A DNA stretch of 24,782 bases from UBA1413 sp964567485 (lineage in GTDB: Bacteria; Bacteroidota; Bacteroidia; Bacteroidales; Prolixibacteraceae). Shown here piece by piece: positions 14,443 to 22,533 of this stretch. A program made the translations under genes and the position numbers. Each line of letters begins with the position of its first letter. Position 1 is the first letter of the stretch. Location: contig CAZMMX010000045.1 of NCBI GenBank assembly GCA_964567485.1, positions 1 to 24,782 of the forward strand, written 5' to 3'. Under the pieces are notes generated by a model that was not told where the DNA came from, searched no databases, and saw only the letters and a program-made list of their open reading frames with translations.

Positions 14443-16071
14443 ATGAAGAATCTGAAAATAGCTCTTATCCTGGTTTTTATGACGGGACTGCTCCTTTTCT
14501 GGAGTTGTGAGCAGGAACTCACCCCTGAGGTTTTCCCCTCTGGGGCCGTCGATTTCAGCTATTCAGCCCAAAGCCTCCATTATGTGGTAGGTGAGGAGAT
14601 CCGGTTTCTGAACCTGTCGGTCACCGGCACCTCCTGGCACTGGGATTTCGGCGATGGAGCCACTTCGTCGGAAAAGGATCCTGTCCATAAATATGGTGAA
14701 CCAGGGACCTATACGGTGACCCTGAAGGCGGAGGGGGCTGGAGAAATTCAGAAAAAGCTGATGGTCAGCGATATCGTTCCGGTGGTGAAGTACACATCCA
14801 CCGATCCTGTCATTGTTTATAACCAAACCGAGGTCTCCTTCTCGGTGATGTTGGAGAATCCCGAGGAGAAACCGGTGACCCTGACCTGGCAGTTTCCTGA
14901 AGGAACCCTGGGGGTGGGCATCGATGAGAATGGGAAAAGCACCCTCGCCGATCCTTCGGTCGTTTTCGGCTCAATTGGCAGCCAAATTGTCTCGCTCATC
15001 GTGAACATCGGGGGTAAAGACCTGGCGCCCGTCATGGTGAATGTACGGGTCAACTACAACCAGCCGGCCAGAACGCTCTATTATGCCGTGAAGAAGGGGA
15101 ATATCATGGCCAAGAAGCTGATAGGGGAGATTGAACCGGCGCTGAACAACCCCTTTGACATGGGGTACCGCTCGGGCAAGCATCCTGTCACCTTGCAGTT
15201 TAGCGGGGACTGGCTCTATGTCTTCGATGCGGGAACCTACTTCACCTATGTGGCCGATCCCTTGTACCTGACGTCGGGTGACGGGGAGATCTTTGTGGTG
15301 GCTCATGACGGCTCCCGCCGCGAGAGTGTGGTGGAAAACTTCGGCGGTGACACCTTCCTCGATTTTTATTATGGATTTATCGACGAAGAGGAGCAGATGA
15401 TTTACTGGGCCGACCGCAGAGAGGGGATATTTAAAACCTCGGTCAACACACGGAATAAAAAGTTCTCGCTCACCGAGTTCCCCTATTTTATCCGAAACAA
15501 CTGGCTGGGCTATTATGGTGAAGGCATCAGTTGGGGAAACATCAATGGTCCCATTGTCAAATACAACGGGATGTACTGGTGGGCCAAGAACAGTACCGGT
15601 TCGGGTGTTTTCCGGTTTACCGAGAGTGATAATCTGGGCCGTGCGAAAGTCGACGGAGACCTTCCTCCGGCAGCGGGGGCCATACACCAGAGCTTTGGGA
15701 TCCGCGGTTTTGTCATTGACGATCTCCATAAAAAGCTCTACTTTGCCGACAGCAGGTATAGGATGATCGTGCGCAGCAACCTCGATGGAACAGGGATCAA
15801 GGTGATTGACCGGAGTCCTTTTGATGGTGAGGGCGGGGAATCGGAAGGCCTTTATGTGACGGGCATGGCCGTGGATGAGGAGTATATGTACTGGGCCTAC
15901 CGGGGGCCGCAGGTCCCCGCGGGTATGGACCCCGAAGAGTATTATGCCGCCAATCCGCTACACCGTTCGGGAATCAAGCGCATTAAGCTGACCGAGGATA
16001 CTCCGGTAGTCGAGTATTTCCTCCCCAATGTGGAAGCCTATGGCATTGCCATTGACAGGCAACCCCGCTGA
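14443..16071 (+). CDS. PKD-domain lipoprotein with YWTD-like beta-propeller
   Basis: 542 residues from the ATG at 14443; an in-frame TTG at 14434 would add three residues before the same signal and is disfavoured. The lipobox ends at Cys22 (LLFWSC), followed by EQELTPE, acidic and so probably surface-exposed. A PKD domain spans about 35-105 (WHWDFGDGATSSEKDPVHKY is its signature), then a second Ig-like region (about 110-205). From about 209 on there are repeats resembling YWTD/LDL-receptor class B propeller blades: QMIYWADRREGI, KLYFADSRYRMIV, YMYWAYRG. The protein likely binds ligand or other proteins at the surface alongside SusCD; no catalytic motif was seen. The stop codon lies in the loop of a hairpin (16062-16078). 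Confidence 0.85.
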   Translation: MKNLKIALILVFMTGLLLFWSCEQELTPEVFPSGAVDFSYSAQSLHYVVGEEIRFLNLSVTGTSWHWDFGDGATSSEKDPVHKYGEPGTYTVTLKAEGAGEIQKKLMVSDIVPVVKYTSTDPVIVYNQTEVSFSVMLENPEEKPVTLTWQFPEGTLGVGIDENGKSTLADPSVVFGSIGSQIVSLIVNIGGKDLAPVMVNVRVNYNQPARTLYYAVKKGNIMAKKLIGEIEPALNNPFDMGYRSGKHPVTLQFSGDWLYVFDAGTYFTYVADPLYLTSGDGEIFVVAHDGSRRESVVENFGGDTFLDFYYGFIDEEEQMIYWADRREGIFKTSVNTRNKKFSLTEFPYFIRNNWLGYYGEGISWGNINGPIVKYNGMYWWAKNSTGSGVFRFTESDNLGRAKVDGDLPPAAGAIHQSFGIRGFVIDDLHKKLYFADSRYRMIVRSNLDGTGIKVIDRSPFDGEGGESEGLYVTGMAVDEEYMYWAYRGPQVPAGMDPEEYYAANPLHRSGIKRIKLTEDTPVVEYFLPNVEAYGIAIDRQPR

Positions 16072-16078
16072 GCGGGGT
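16062..16078 (+). terminator. Hairpin enclosing the stop codon of the PKD lipoprotein gene
   Basis: ACCCCGC-TGA-GCGGGGT is a perfect 7-bp GC-rich stem whose 3-nt loop is exactly the TGA stop codon (16069-16071). No T-tract follows, so it may be an mRNA 3'-end stabiliser or attenuator between the susCD part and the downstream hydrolase genes rather than a strong intrinsic terminator. Confidence 0.5.
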
Positions 16079-16205
16079 CATGCCGGCACTGCTCACGGTT
16101 TATGCCCTTTGAAAATCTTGCCGCGGGGTATTCGCTTTATAAGGTTTCGGCTGTAGGATTCCATAATAAGGAAAAATTGATCATATTATCATAAACCATT
16201 ATCAG

Positions 16206-19040
16206 ATGAGTCAAATTCTGGAAATTGTGATCTGCGGAATACGCAAATGCCTGGTCGTGACACTTTTGTTATGCCTGGTGATCCCCGGGGTTTTGCTGTC
16301 AGGGATGGCGGGGCTTTCGGCCCAGGAACCCCTGAAACGGGAATTGCGGGCTTCGTGGCTCACGACAGTGTGGGGTCTTGACTGGCCGGGCGTCAAAATT
16401 CCTGTCGGAGGAAGTCCTTCTACCGTGGAACTCCAGAAACAGCAGCTGACCAGGATTCTCGATTCTCTGAAGGTGGTGGGCATGAATGCGGTATTTTTCC
16501 AGGTCAGGCCCGAGAGTGATGCTTTTTACCCGTCATCTTACGAGCCCTGGTCGGCCCATCTGAGTGCCTCGCGCGGTCAGGATCCAGGATGGGACCCCTT
16601 GGCCTTTGCCATTGCCGAATCCCACAATAGGGGAATGGAGCTCCATGCCTGGCTGAATCCCTATCGTTTCGAGTCGGTTGCCGGGAAATATGCCGGCCAG
16701 CCGGGAGATTACCGTCAGAGCCATCCCGAATGGGTGCTCACCTACACCGGGGGAGGGACTATCCTGGACCCCGGAAACCCGGGGGTGCGCCAGCGTATCG
16801 CCGATATTGTCAGGGAGATTGTCACCAACTACGATGTCGACGGCATCGTCTTTGACGACTATTTCTATGCCTATGAAGGGACTTCGTCATCCCTTGACCA
16901 GGAGAGCCAGTCGCAGTGGCGGCCTGCGGGCATGGACCTGGGCGACTGGCGCCGCGATAATGTGAACAGGATGGTGGCCGGCGTGCATCAGACCATCAGG
17001 GAGGTAAAACCCTGGGTGACCTTTGGGGTTTCTCCCTTCGGCATCTGGACTACCGACGCCAGCGTGGCGGCATCGAGGGGTCTTCAGCTTCCTAAGGGCA
17101 TCACAGGTATGGATGCCTATAAGGCGATTTATTGCGACCCGGTGGCCTGGCTCGAACAGGGGAGTGTCGATTATATCTCGCCCCAGATTTACTGGACCAC
17201 CGACGATCCCGACCAGGATTATGATGTTCTCTCCAACTGGTGGTCGGGAGTAGCCCACCGCTTCGGCCGCCATCTTTATGTGAGCCATTCCCTCTCGAGC
17301 CTCGACCCCTCGGATTATCCCCCGCCGGTGACCATGAAAAAGTCAGGCACTGAGGATCTTCCGAAGGAGATGAAAGGACTCTCCATGATGGAGTATTTGT
17401 CGCTTCCCCGCCTGCTGAAGAGTGCTGCAGGAAATGATCCTGCGGAATATGGGAAACAGGTGAGCCGGAACAGGATGGAGGACCTGAACGGCGCTCCGGG
17501 ATCTGTCTTTTTCCGTTCCACCATGTTTTTCACTCCTGGTGTCATCAACTACTTCAGGGGCCACGAATTTCGGTATGCGGCTCTTCCGCCCGTGAAAAGC
17601 TGGAACGGGGTGGAGCCCCTGCCCATGCCGACCTCGGTGCGCACCGAGGGGAACCTACTACGCTGGGACAATATGGGGGACTCCTGCAGGTATGCTGTCT
17701 ATGCGATTCCCGGGGATTTGGTGGACCAGCCGGGGAATTTCTTCTCCGGGAGATATCTGGTGGCGATGACTTATACCCCCTCTCTGGATCTGTCGCGGAC
17801 TCCCCATCTTCTCACCGGTCACCGGCTGGCTGTGTCGGTGGTGGACCGCAACGGAAACGAGTCGCCACCGGCAGTGCCGGGGCTTCCGGCAGGTGAAAAC
17901 AGGGCGCCTGAGCTGTTATCCCCGGGAGCTGAAGAGAGTGTCTATAATACGGCGTCATTCCGGTGGGCCGCCGTCACGGGTGCCGAAGGGTATATCCTGG
18001 AAGTGGCCGTCGATTCCCTTTTCGAACATCTGCTTTGCCGGAGGGAAATCACGGCGGTGACATTTCCGGTGGCACTGGTGGGGGCTCAGGAAGACGCCTC
18101 CTATTACTGGAGGGTCACCAGCCGCATGGCCGGCATCCCCGATGCCGTATCAGCAGGGCGTGCCTTCACACTGCTCTCCCTTCCACGGCCCCACATCCTC
18201 TCCCCCCTGAATGAGTCGACAGCCGTGGAGGTCACCCCCCTGGTCCGTTGGGAAACCATGGAGGGGTATACCTTCAGAATACAGATTTCATTAAGCAATA
18301 CCTTTTCTTCACTCTTATATGACCAGCAGGGAATTTCCGGTACCTCATTCAGGTTGCCGCCGGGGACGGTCTCTTCCTATGGGGTGTATTACCTGAGGAT
18401 GCAGGCCATGAACGGAGATTCTGCCACCTTATGGTCGGAAGTCGTGAAATTCTCCACGGTGAGGGTTCCCCCGCAGGTGCCCGTTCTTCTCTCTCCTGAG
18501 AACGGTGCCCGGGTCACCGGAACGCCGGTCACCTTCATGGCCCGTGGCGATTTGCTGGCGGGGAGCTTCACCTTTCAGTGGTCCTCCTCGCCCACCTTCC
18601 CCTGGAACAATACCAAACAACAGTCGGTCACAGCCCCCGATACGGCACTTCAGGTCAACGGATTAACGGAGGGCACCTGGTATGTCAGGGTCAGGGCGGG
18701 GTACTCCTCGGGATCTTTCACCGACTGGTCGCCGGCGCTCTCCTTTACCTTACTGCTGACTTCCGCGGAGCGGTTGAGAGAGAACCAGCTCTTCCTGAAA
18801 TCGCCGGGTGTGGTCACCGCGGTTCCTGCACCCGTGTGGTACGCCCTTCCTGAAAGAGGAGTGGTCACCTTCCGGATAAAGGATATTACTGGCCGTGAGG
18901 TGGCTGTCATGCCCCAGGGGATGAAACCTCCGGGAAACCACAGTTTCCTGCTCCAGGGCAGCAGCCTTACCCCGGGCGTTTACATGATGGTTCTGGAAAC
19001 AGGGTCAGAACGCAGGGTGGTCAGGGTGATCAGGCAATAA
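16206..19040 (+). CDS. Secreted GHL10/DUF187 glycoside hydrolase with FN3-like repeats and T9SS signal
   Basis: 944 residues. A signal segment (about 1-40) is followed by a TIM-barrel glycosidase-like domain of the DUF187/GHL10 family (about 45-365): ELRASWLTTVWGLDWPG at its start, VFFQVRPESDAFYPS, LHAWLNPYR, VDGIVFDDYFY with acidic D217/D218, FGVSPFGIW and ISPQIYW. From memory, the E. coli member DigH/YddW has been reported to act on denuded peptidoglycan glycan strands, which fits a locus that also carries an amidase. Four Ig/FN3-like repeats follow (about 460-560, 568-660, 661-755, 755-860). The last about 80 residues are a T9SS sorting region ending in GVYMMVLETGSERRVVRVI. The enzyme is therefore predicted at the cell surface or outside. 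It is separated from the preceding gene by 134 bp and lies 37 bp before the next. Confidence 0.88.
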   Translation: MSQILEIVICGIRKCLVVTLLLCLVIPGVLLSGMAGLSAQEPLKRELRASWLTTVWGLDWPGVKIPVGGSPSTVELQKQQLTRILDSLKVVGMNAVFFQVRPESDAFYPSSYEPWSAHLSASRGQDPGWDPLAFAIAESHNRGMELHAWLNPYRFESVAGKYAGQPGDYRQSHPEWVLTYTGGGTILDPGNPGVRQRIADIVREIVTNYDVDGIVFDDYFYAYEGTSSSLDQESQSQWRPAGMDLGDWRRDNVNRMVAGVHQTIREVKPWVTFGVSPFGIWTTDASVAASRGLQLPKGITGMDAYKAIYCDPVAWLEQGSVDYISPQIYWTTDDPDQDYDVLSNWWSGVAHRFGRHLYVSHSLSSLDPSDYPPPVTMKKSGTEDLPKEMKGLSMMEYLSLPRLLKSAAGNDPAEYGKQVSRNRMEDLNGAPGSVFFRSTMFFTPGVINYFRGHEFRYAALPPVKSWNGVEPLPMPTSVRTEGNLLRWDNMGDSCRYAVYAIPGDLVDQPGNFFSGRYLVAMTYTPSLDLSRTPHLLTGHRLAVSVVDRNGNESPPAVPGLPAGENRAPELLSPGAEESVYNTASFRWAAVTGAEGYILEVAVDSLFEHLLCRREITAVTFPVALVGAQEDASYYWRVTSRMAGIPDAVSAGRAFTLLSLPRPHILSPLNESTAVEVTPLVRWETMEGYTFRIQISLSNTFSSLLYDQQGISGTSFRLPPGTVSSYGVYYLRMQAMNGDSATLWSEVVKFSTVRVPPQVPVLLSPENGARVTGTPVTFMARGDLLAGSFTFQWSSSPTFPWNNTKQQSVTAPDTALQVNGLTEGTWYVRVRAGYSSGSFTDWSPALSFTLLLTSAERLRENQLFLKSPGVVTAVPAPVWYALPERGVVTFRIKDITGREVAVMPQGMKPPGNHSFLLQGSSLTPGVYMMVLETGSERRVVRVIRQ

Positions 19041-19077
19041 ACGAATGTAAAACGATGATATAATAACAGATAAGTCC

Positions 19078-19989
19078 ATGAAGTTTCTGATTTTTTTCCT
19101 TTTTGTCCTGACCTCGGTGAGCAGTTGTCCCCGCATAGGTGCCGGACCGGCAGAAAAGCTCCCCCTTCCGGCAGGAGAGGCTTTTTTTTATCCCCGTTTT
19201 GATGCTTCCGGCGAGAAGATGCTGCTGACTTCCGGGAATTACAAAGGTCTGAAAATGTTAGATCTTAAAACTGGAAATCTGGCGACCATCTCGGGAGCCA
19301 GCGGAGCAGGGTATGCTCCTCTTTTCACAGAAGATGGCAGCAGGGTGGTCTTTGTGGAACAGGAATTCAGGGAGAACCTCAGGTATTCGCGTTTGGTGAG
19401 TCACTCCCTCACAAAGGGGGAGACCACACCGCTGAGGCCTTTTTCGCGTGATCTACCCCAGACTGTTCTGGCGGGGAGTGAGGTGTTTTGCGTGGAGGAA
19501 GGGCAGTTGAAGAGCGCCACCCCCGGAGGTGAGGAGAGTCTACTTCCTGATGCAGCGGCCGTGGTCATTGAAGAGCAACAGTTGGTGCTTTACCACAAAG
19601 GGGAAAGGAAGGTGCTGGAACCTTTCACGAGTGAGAGTTACATATGGCCTTCGCTGTCGCCCGACGGCAGGAAGATTCTGGCGTATGCGATGGGGAAGGG
19701 TAGTTTTGTGTGTGACCTTAATGGGGAGATCCTCTTCACGGCCGGAACCCTGGAAGCCCCGGTGTGGGCGGGTAACCGTTTGGTGGCAGGCATGGTGACC
19801 TCTGACGATGGCCACCGGATCACCCGCTCAGAGGTGGTGGTCCTCAGTATGGAAACCGGGGAAGTCGAGACCATCTCCCCATCCGGAATCATCGCCCTCT
19901 TCCCCGCCGTATCGGTGGCCGCAGGGCGTATTGCCTGGCATACCCCCGAGGGGGAGGTGTTTGTGCAGAAATATATCCTCAACAGATAA
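19078..19989 (+). CDS. TolB-like beta-propeller lipoprotein or secreted protein
   Basis: 303 residues. The signal MKFLIFFLFVLTSVSSC has a plausible lipobox (Cys17), followed by PRIGAGP, not acidic. The body has WD40-like/PD40 blades such as FYPRFDASGEKMLLTSG, YAPLFTEDGSRVVFVEQ and IWPSLSPDGRKILAYA, the pattern of TolB-type propellers. No enzyme motif is visible. It begins 37 bp after the GHL10 gene and stops 3 bp before the amidase gene, so it is translationally close to both. It probably serves as a scaffold or binding partner; this is inference. Confidence 0.8.
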   Translation: MKFLIFFLFVLTSVSSCPRIGAGPAEKLPLPAGEAFFYPRFDASGEKMLLTSGNYKGLKMLDLKTGNLATISGASGAGYAPLFTEDGSRVVFVEQEFRENLRYSRLVSHSLTKGETTPLRPFSRDLPQTVLAGSEVFCVEEGQLKSATPGGEESLLPDAAAVVIEEQQLVLYHKGERKVLEPFTSESYIWPSLSPDGRKILAYAMGKGSFVCDLNGEILFTAGTLEAPVWAGNRLVAGMVTSDDGHRITRSEVVVLSMETGEVETISPSGIIALFPAVSVAAGRIAWHTPEGEVFVQKYILNR

Positions 19990-19992
19990 ACG

Positions 19993-22401
19993 ATGAAGCC
20001 TCTGTTTTTTATTTTCCTGATGGGGTTTTTGGGACCCCTGGTGGTCTGGGCACAATCTCTGGAGGGCGTCAGGATTTACGTCAATCCGGGCCATGGGGGC
20101 TTCGACTCCGACGACCGGAATGTGCCCCTGCCCCCCTTCGCGTTGGGCGATACCGCAGGTTTCTGGGAGTCGAAGAGCAATCTGGCCAAAGCCCTTCACC
20201 TGCGGCAACTGCTGGAATCGGAAGGTGCCCGGGTGATCATGTCACGGGTACAGAACCGCACCGTTGACGACCGCCCCTTGTCGGCCATTGCCGAGGAAGC
20301 CAATGTCAACAACGCCGATTTCATGATTTCTATCCACAGCAACGCCCATAATTCAGTGACCAATTATGTGCTGATGCTGTTTCATGGCTGGGACAACAAC
20401 CCTATTCTACCCCAGAGCATGCAGCTGGCGAATCTCTTTTTCGATAATTTGTTTTCGAACCAGACCTCCCAGTGGAGTTATACGGGGAGGCAGGTGCGCG
20501 GTGATAAGACGTTTGCTCCTGAAAGCTGGGATGGCTATGGCGTTTTGAGACCCCTGACGGTTCCGGGACTGATCTCGGAGGGTTCTTTTCACGATTATCT
20601 GCCCGAGACCTACCGTCTGATGAACAGGGAATACAAGCATCTGGAAGCCTGGCATTTTTTCAGGGCTTTCTGTCAGTATTACGGGGGTAACCCGGGGAAA
20701 ACGGGGAAAATCGCCGGGACCGTGAAGGATTCCTACCGTAAGGTGAGCCTTTATCCCTTTATTCCGGGTTCCCGGGATCAGTGGCTTCCGGTGAACGGCG
20801 CCCGTGTCACCCTTGAGCCCGGAAACAGGGTGTATACTGTCGACCAGCTCAACAACGGTTTTTTTATGTTTGACAACCTGGAACCCGGAGAGTACCAACT
20901 GACCTTTGAGGCGGAGAAGTATCTGCCCCGGGTGGTTGAGAAGATCAGGGTCGATTCTGCGGCGGTCACCTACCACCTCTGTTCCCTTGACCAGGACCGT
21001 TCCGACCCTTTGGTGGTCGAGGATTATGGACCCCGGGCAGGGGAGGGGGAGCTGGTATCGGCGGCATCCCCGGTCTTCTTCCGCTTTAACTTCGAAGTGG
21101 ACACCGCCTCCTTTCGGGAAGCTTTTACCATCACTCCTGCTGTAGAGGGGAAATTCGTGTGGGAGGATCAGGGACGCATAGCCAGCTTCGTTCCCCGGGA
21201 GCCTCTGGAAGTCTCCACACAGTATACCGTTACCCTGGCTTCCAGCGTCCGTCATATCGGGAACCTCACCATGGAGAAGGAGTTCACTTTTTCCTTTACC
21301 ACCGTGGCAAGGAACAGGCTTAATCTGGTCAATCACTATCCGCGTGACGGCATGACCGGAGTTTACCCTTTCACCCAGGTGAGGCTTCACCTCGACGGTA
21401 AATTGAAAAATGAAGAGCTTCTGTCAAGGATCCGCATTCTCGACAGCCGGGGCGATGAGGTCTCCCGCAGCAATGTTGAAATCAACACCTTTGCGGGAAC
21501 CGTGGGATCTTATGCCTTCACCCTGAATAATCTTATGCCCGACTCCTTCTATACGCTGGCGGTGAGCCGGCAGCTCACCGATATGGAAGGGTTGACCCTG
21601 GGTCAGGATAAATATTTTACGTTTAGGGTTGGGCCCATCTTCCTGCCAGAGGCCGATGTGGTGATGGATTTTGAGGCGTCGGCCACCAGTTGGAGTGTCG
21701 ATACCCTGAACAGCAAAGAGCTTCTTCCGGGCACTGCCAACCGGATTCTCAGGTATAGCGGAAGCAAACTTGCCGGAAGTTACTCCTATCGGCTGCTCTA
21801 TGGTTTCAGCGGTCCCGGCGCCCATGTGGTGGTCAAACCGCCGGAACCCCTTATTCCCATAAAAAACGGGGACTACCTGGGGCTTTACCTGTGGGGTGAC
21901 CTGTCGCAAAACCCATTATCGCTGCTGGCAGAAAGCGGGGGATCGGTCATCGAAATTCCTTTGGGGGTGATCGATTTTGCCGGATGGCAATTCAGGGAAG
22001 TCAGGGTTCAATTGCCCGGAGAGGAAGAATACGGTTTTGCAGGGTTTAAACTCCGTTCTGCAGGAACTCCCTTTTCCGGGGGCGGGGCTCTCTATTTCGA
22101 TCAAATGGTGAAGAGCAGCCTGCCTATGACCGGAACCCGGGTTCAACTTCCCCAGCCCACGGAAGGGGTCACCCTTTACCCCAATCCTGCCAGGGACAGG
22201 GTGTTCGTTGAAGTGGATCCGCGGAGTTGTGATTCTCCTTACCGGATTGTCGATATGGCCGGCAGGACAGTGAGGGAAGGATATGCCCGTTTCGAGGGAA
22301 ACAGGAGTGAGATTTCGGTGGCCGGGGTTAAGCCGGGAACCTACATCTTTACCCTTTCCTCTTGTGACGGTATTAAAAACGGATTGTTCGTCGTGCAGTA
22401 G
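19993..22401 (+). CDS. T9SS-secreted N-acetylmuramoyl-L-alanine amidase (Amidase_3)
   Basis: 802 residues. After a signal peptide (about 1-21, ending VWAQ) comes an Amidase_3 domain (about 26-228), a zinc amidase that cuts the MurNAc-L-Ala bond. Ligands and catalytic residue are present: H34 in VNPGHGG, E59 in FWESKSN, H115 in ISIHSNA and E196 in LISEGSF. Downstream are a CarboxypepD_reg-like domain (about 235-330), two Big_5-type Ig-like domains (about 336-435 and 440-550), a jelly-roll CBM-like domain (about 555-715) and a T9SS type A sorting domain (726-802, starting VTLYPNPARDRV). This is a very different build from cell-division amidases (AmiA/B/C) and indicates action outside the cell, on foreign or released murein. 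Products with a free N-terminal L-Ala would suit the NlpC/P60 enzyme at 6419. Confidence 0.92.
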   Translation: MKPLFFIFLMGFLGPLVVWAQSLEGVRIYVNPGHGGFDSDDRNVPLPPFALGDTAGFWESKSNLAKALHLRQLLESEGARVIMSRVQNRTVDDRPLSAIAEEANVNNADFMISIHSNAHNSVTNYVLMLFHGWDNNPILPQSMQLANLFFDNLFSNQTSQWSYTGRQVRGDKTFAPESWDGYGVLRPLTVPGLISEGSFHDYLPETYRLMNREYKHLEAWHFFRAFCQYYGGNPGKTGKIAGTVKDSYRKVSLYPFIPGSRDQWLPVNGARVTLEPGNRVYTVDQLNNGFFMFDNLEPGEYQLTFEAEKYLPRVVEKIRVDSAAVTYHLCSLDQDRSDPLVVEDYGPRAGEGELVSAASPVFFRFNFEVDTASFREAFTITPAVEGKFVWEDQGRIASFVPREPLEVSTQYTVTLASSVRHIGNLTMEKEFTFSFTTVARNRLNLVNHYPRDGMTGVYPFTQVRLHLDGKLKNEELLSRIRILDSRGDEVSRSNVEINTFAGTVGSYAFTLNNLMPDSFYTLAVSRQLTDMEGLTLGQDKYFTFRVGPIFLPEADVVMDFEASATSWSVDTLNSKELLPGTANRILRYSGSKLAGSYSYRLLYGFSGPGAHVVVKPPEPLIPIKNGDYLGLYLWGDLSQNPLSLLAESGGSVIEIPLGVIDFAGWQFREVRVQLPGEEEYGFAGFKLRSAGTPFSGGGALYFDQMVKSSLPMTGTRVQLPQPTEGVTLYPNPARDRVFVEVDPRSCDSPYRIVDMAGRTVREGYARFEGNRSEISVAGVKPGTYIFTLSSCDGIKNGLFVVQ

Positions 22402-22466
22402 TTTTTTTATTGCAGGGAGAAGGCTTGACAAATCGGTTGTAGAGCTCTATTCCGGTTATTTTTTTA

Positions 22467-22474
22467 TAACTTTA
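22467..22474 (+). promoter_or_regulatory. Possible -7 element before the last gene
   Basis: TAACTTTA matches TAnnTTTG at all but the last base and lies 60 bp before the ATG at 22534, in a 132-bp gap. No TTG at the right distance was found, so this is weak. The gap size suggests the last gene could be transcribed separately. Confidence 0.25.
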
Positions 22475-22533
22475 ATGGATGGTGAATTTTTAATGCATCA
22501 ACAAATCATATGTCGAACTTAAATGAATGAACC

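Noticed and set aside
20407..21390. Minus-strand ORF of 327 codons inside the amidase gene
   Set aside because: Shadow of the amidase reading frame; no family pattern, and the + strand protein has clear domains.
22425..22453. E. coli-style promoter TTGACA with TATTCC 17 bp later
   Set aside because: The -10 matches only three of six positions and Bacteroidetes do not use this consensus; the -35 match is probably chance.
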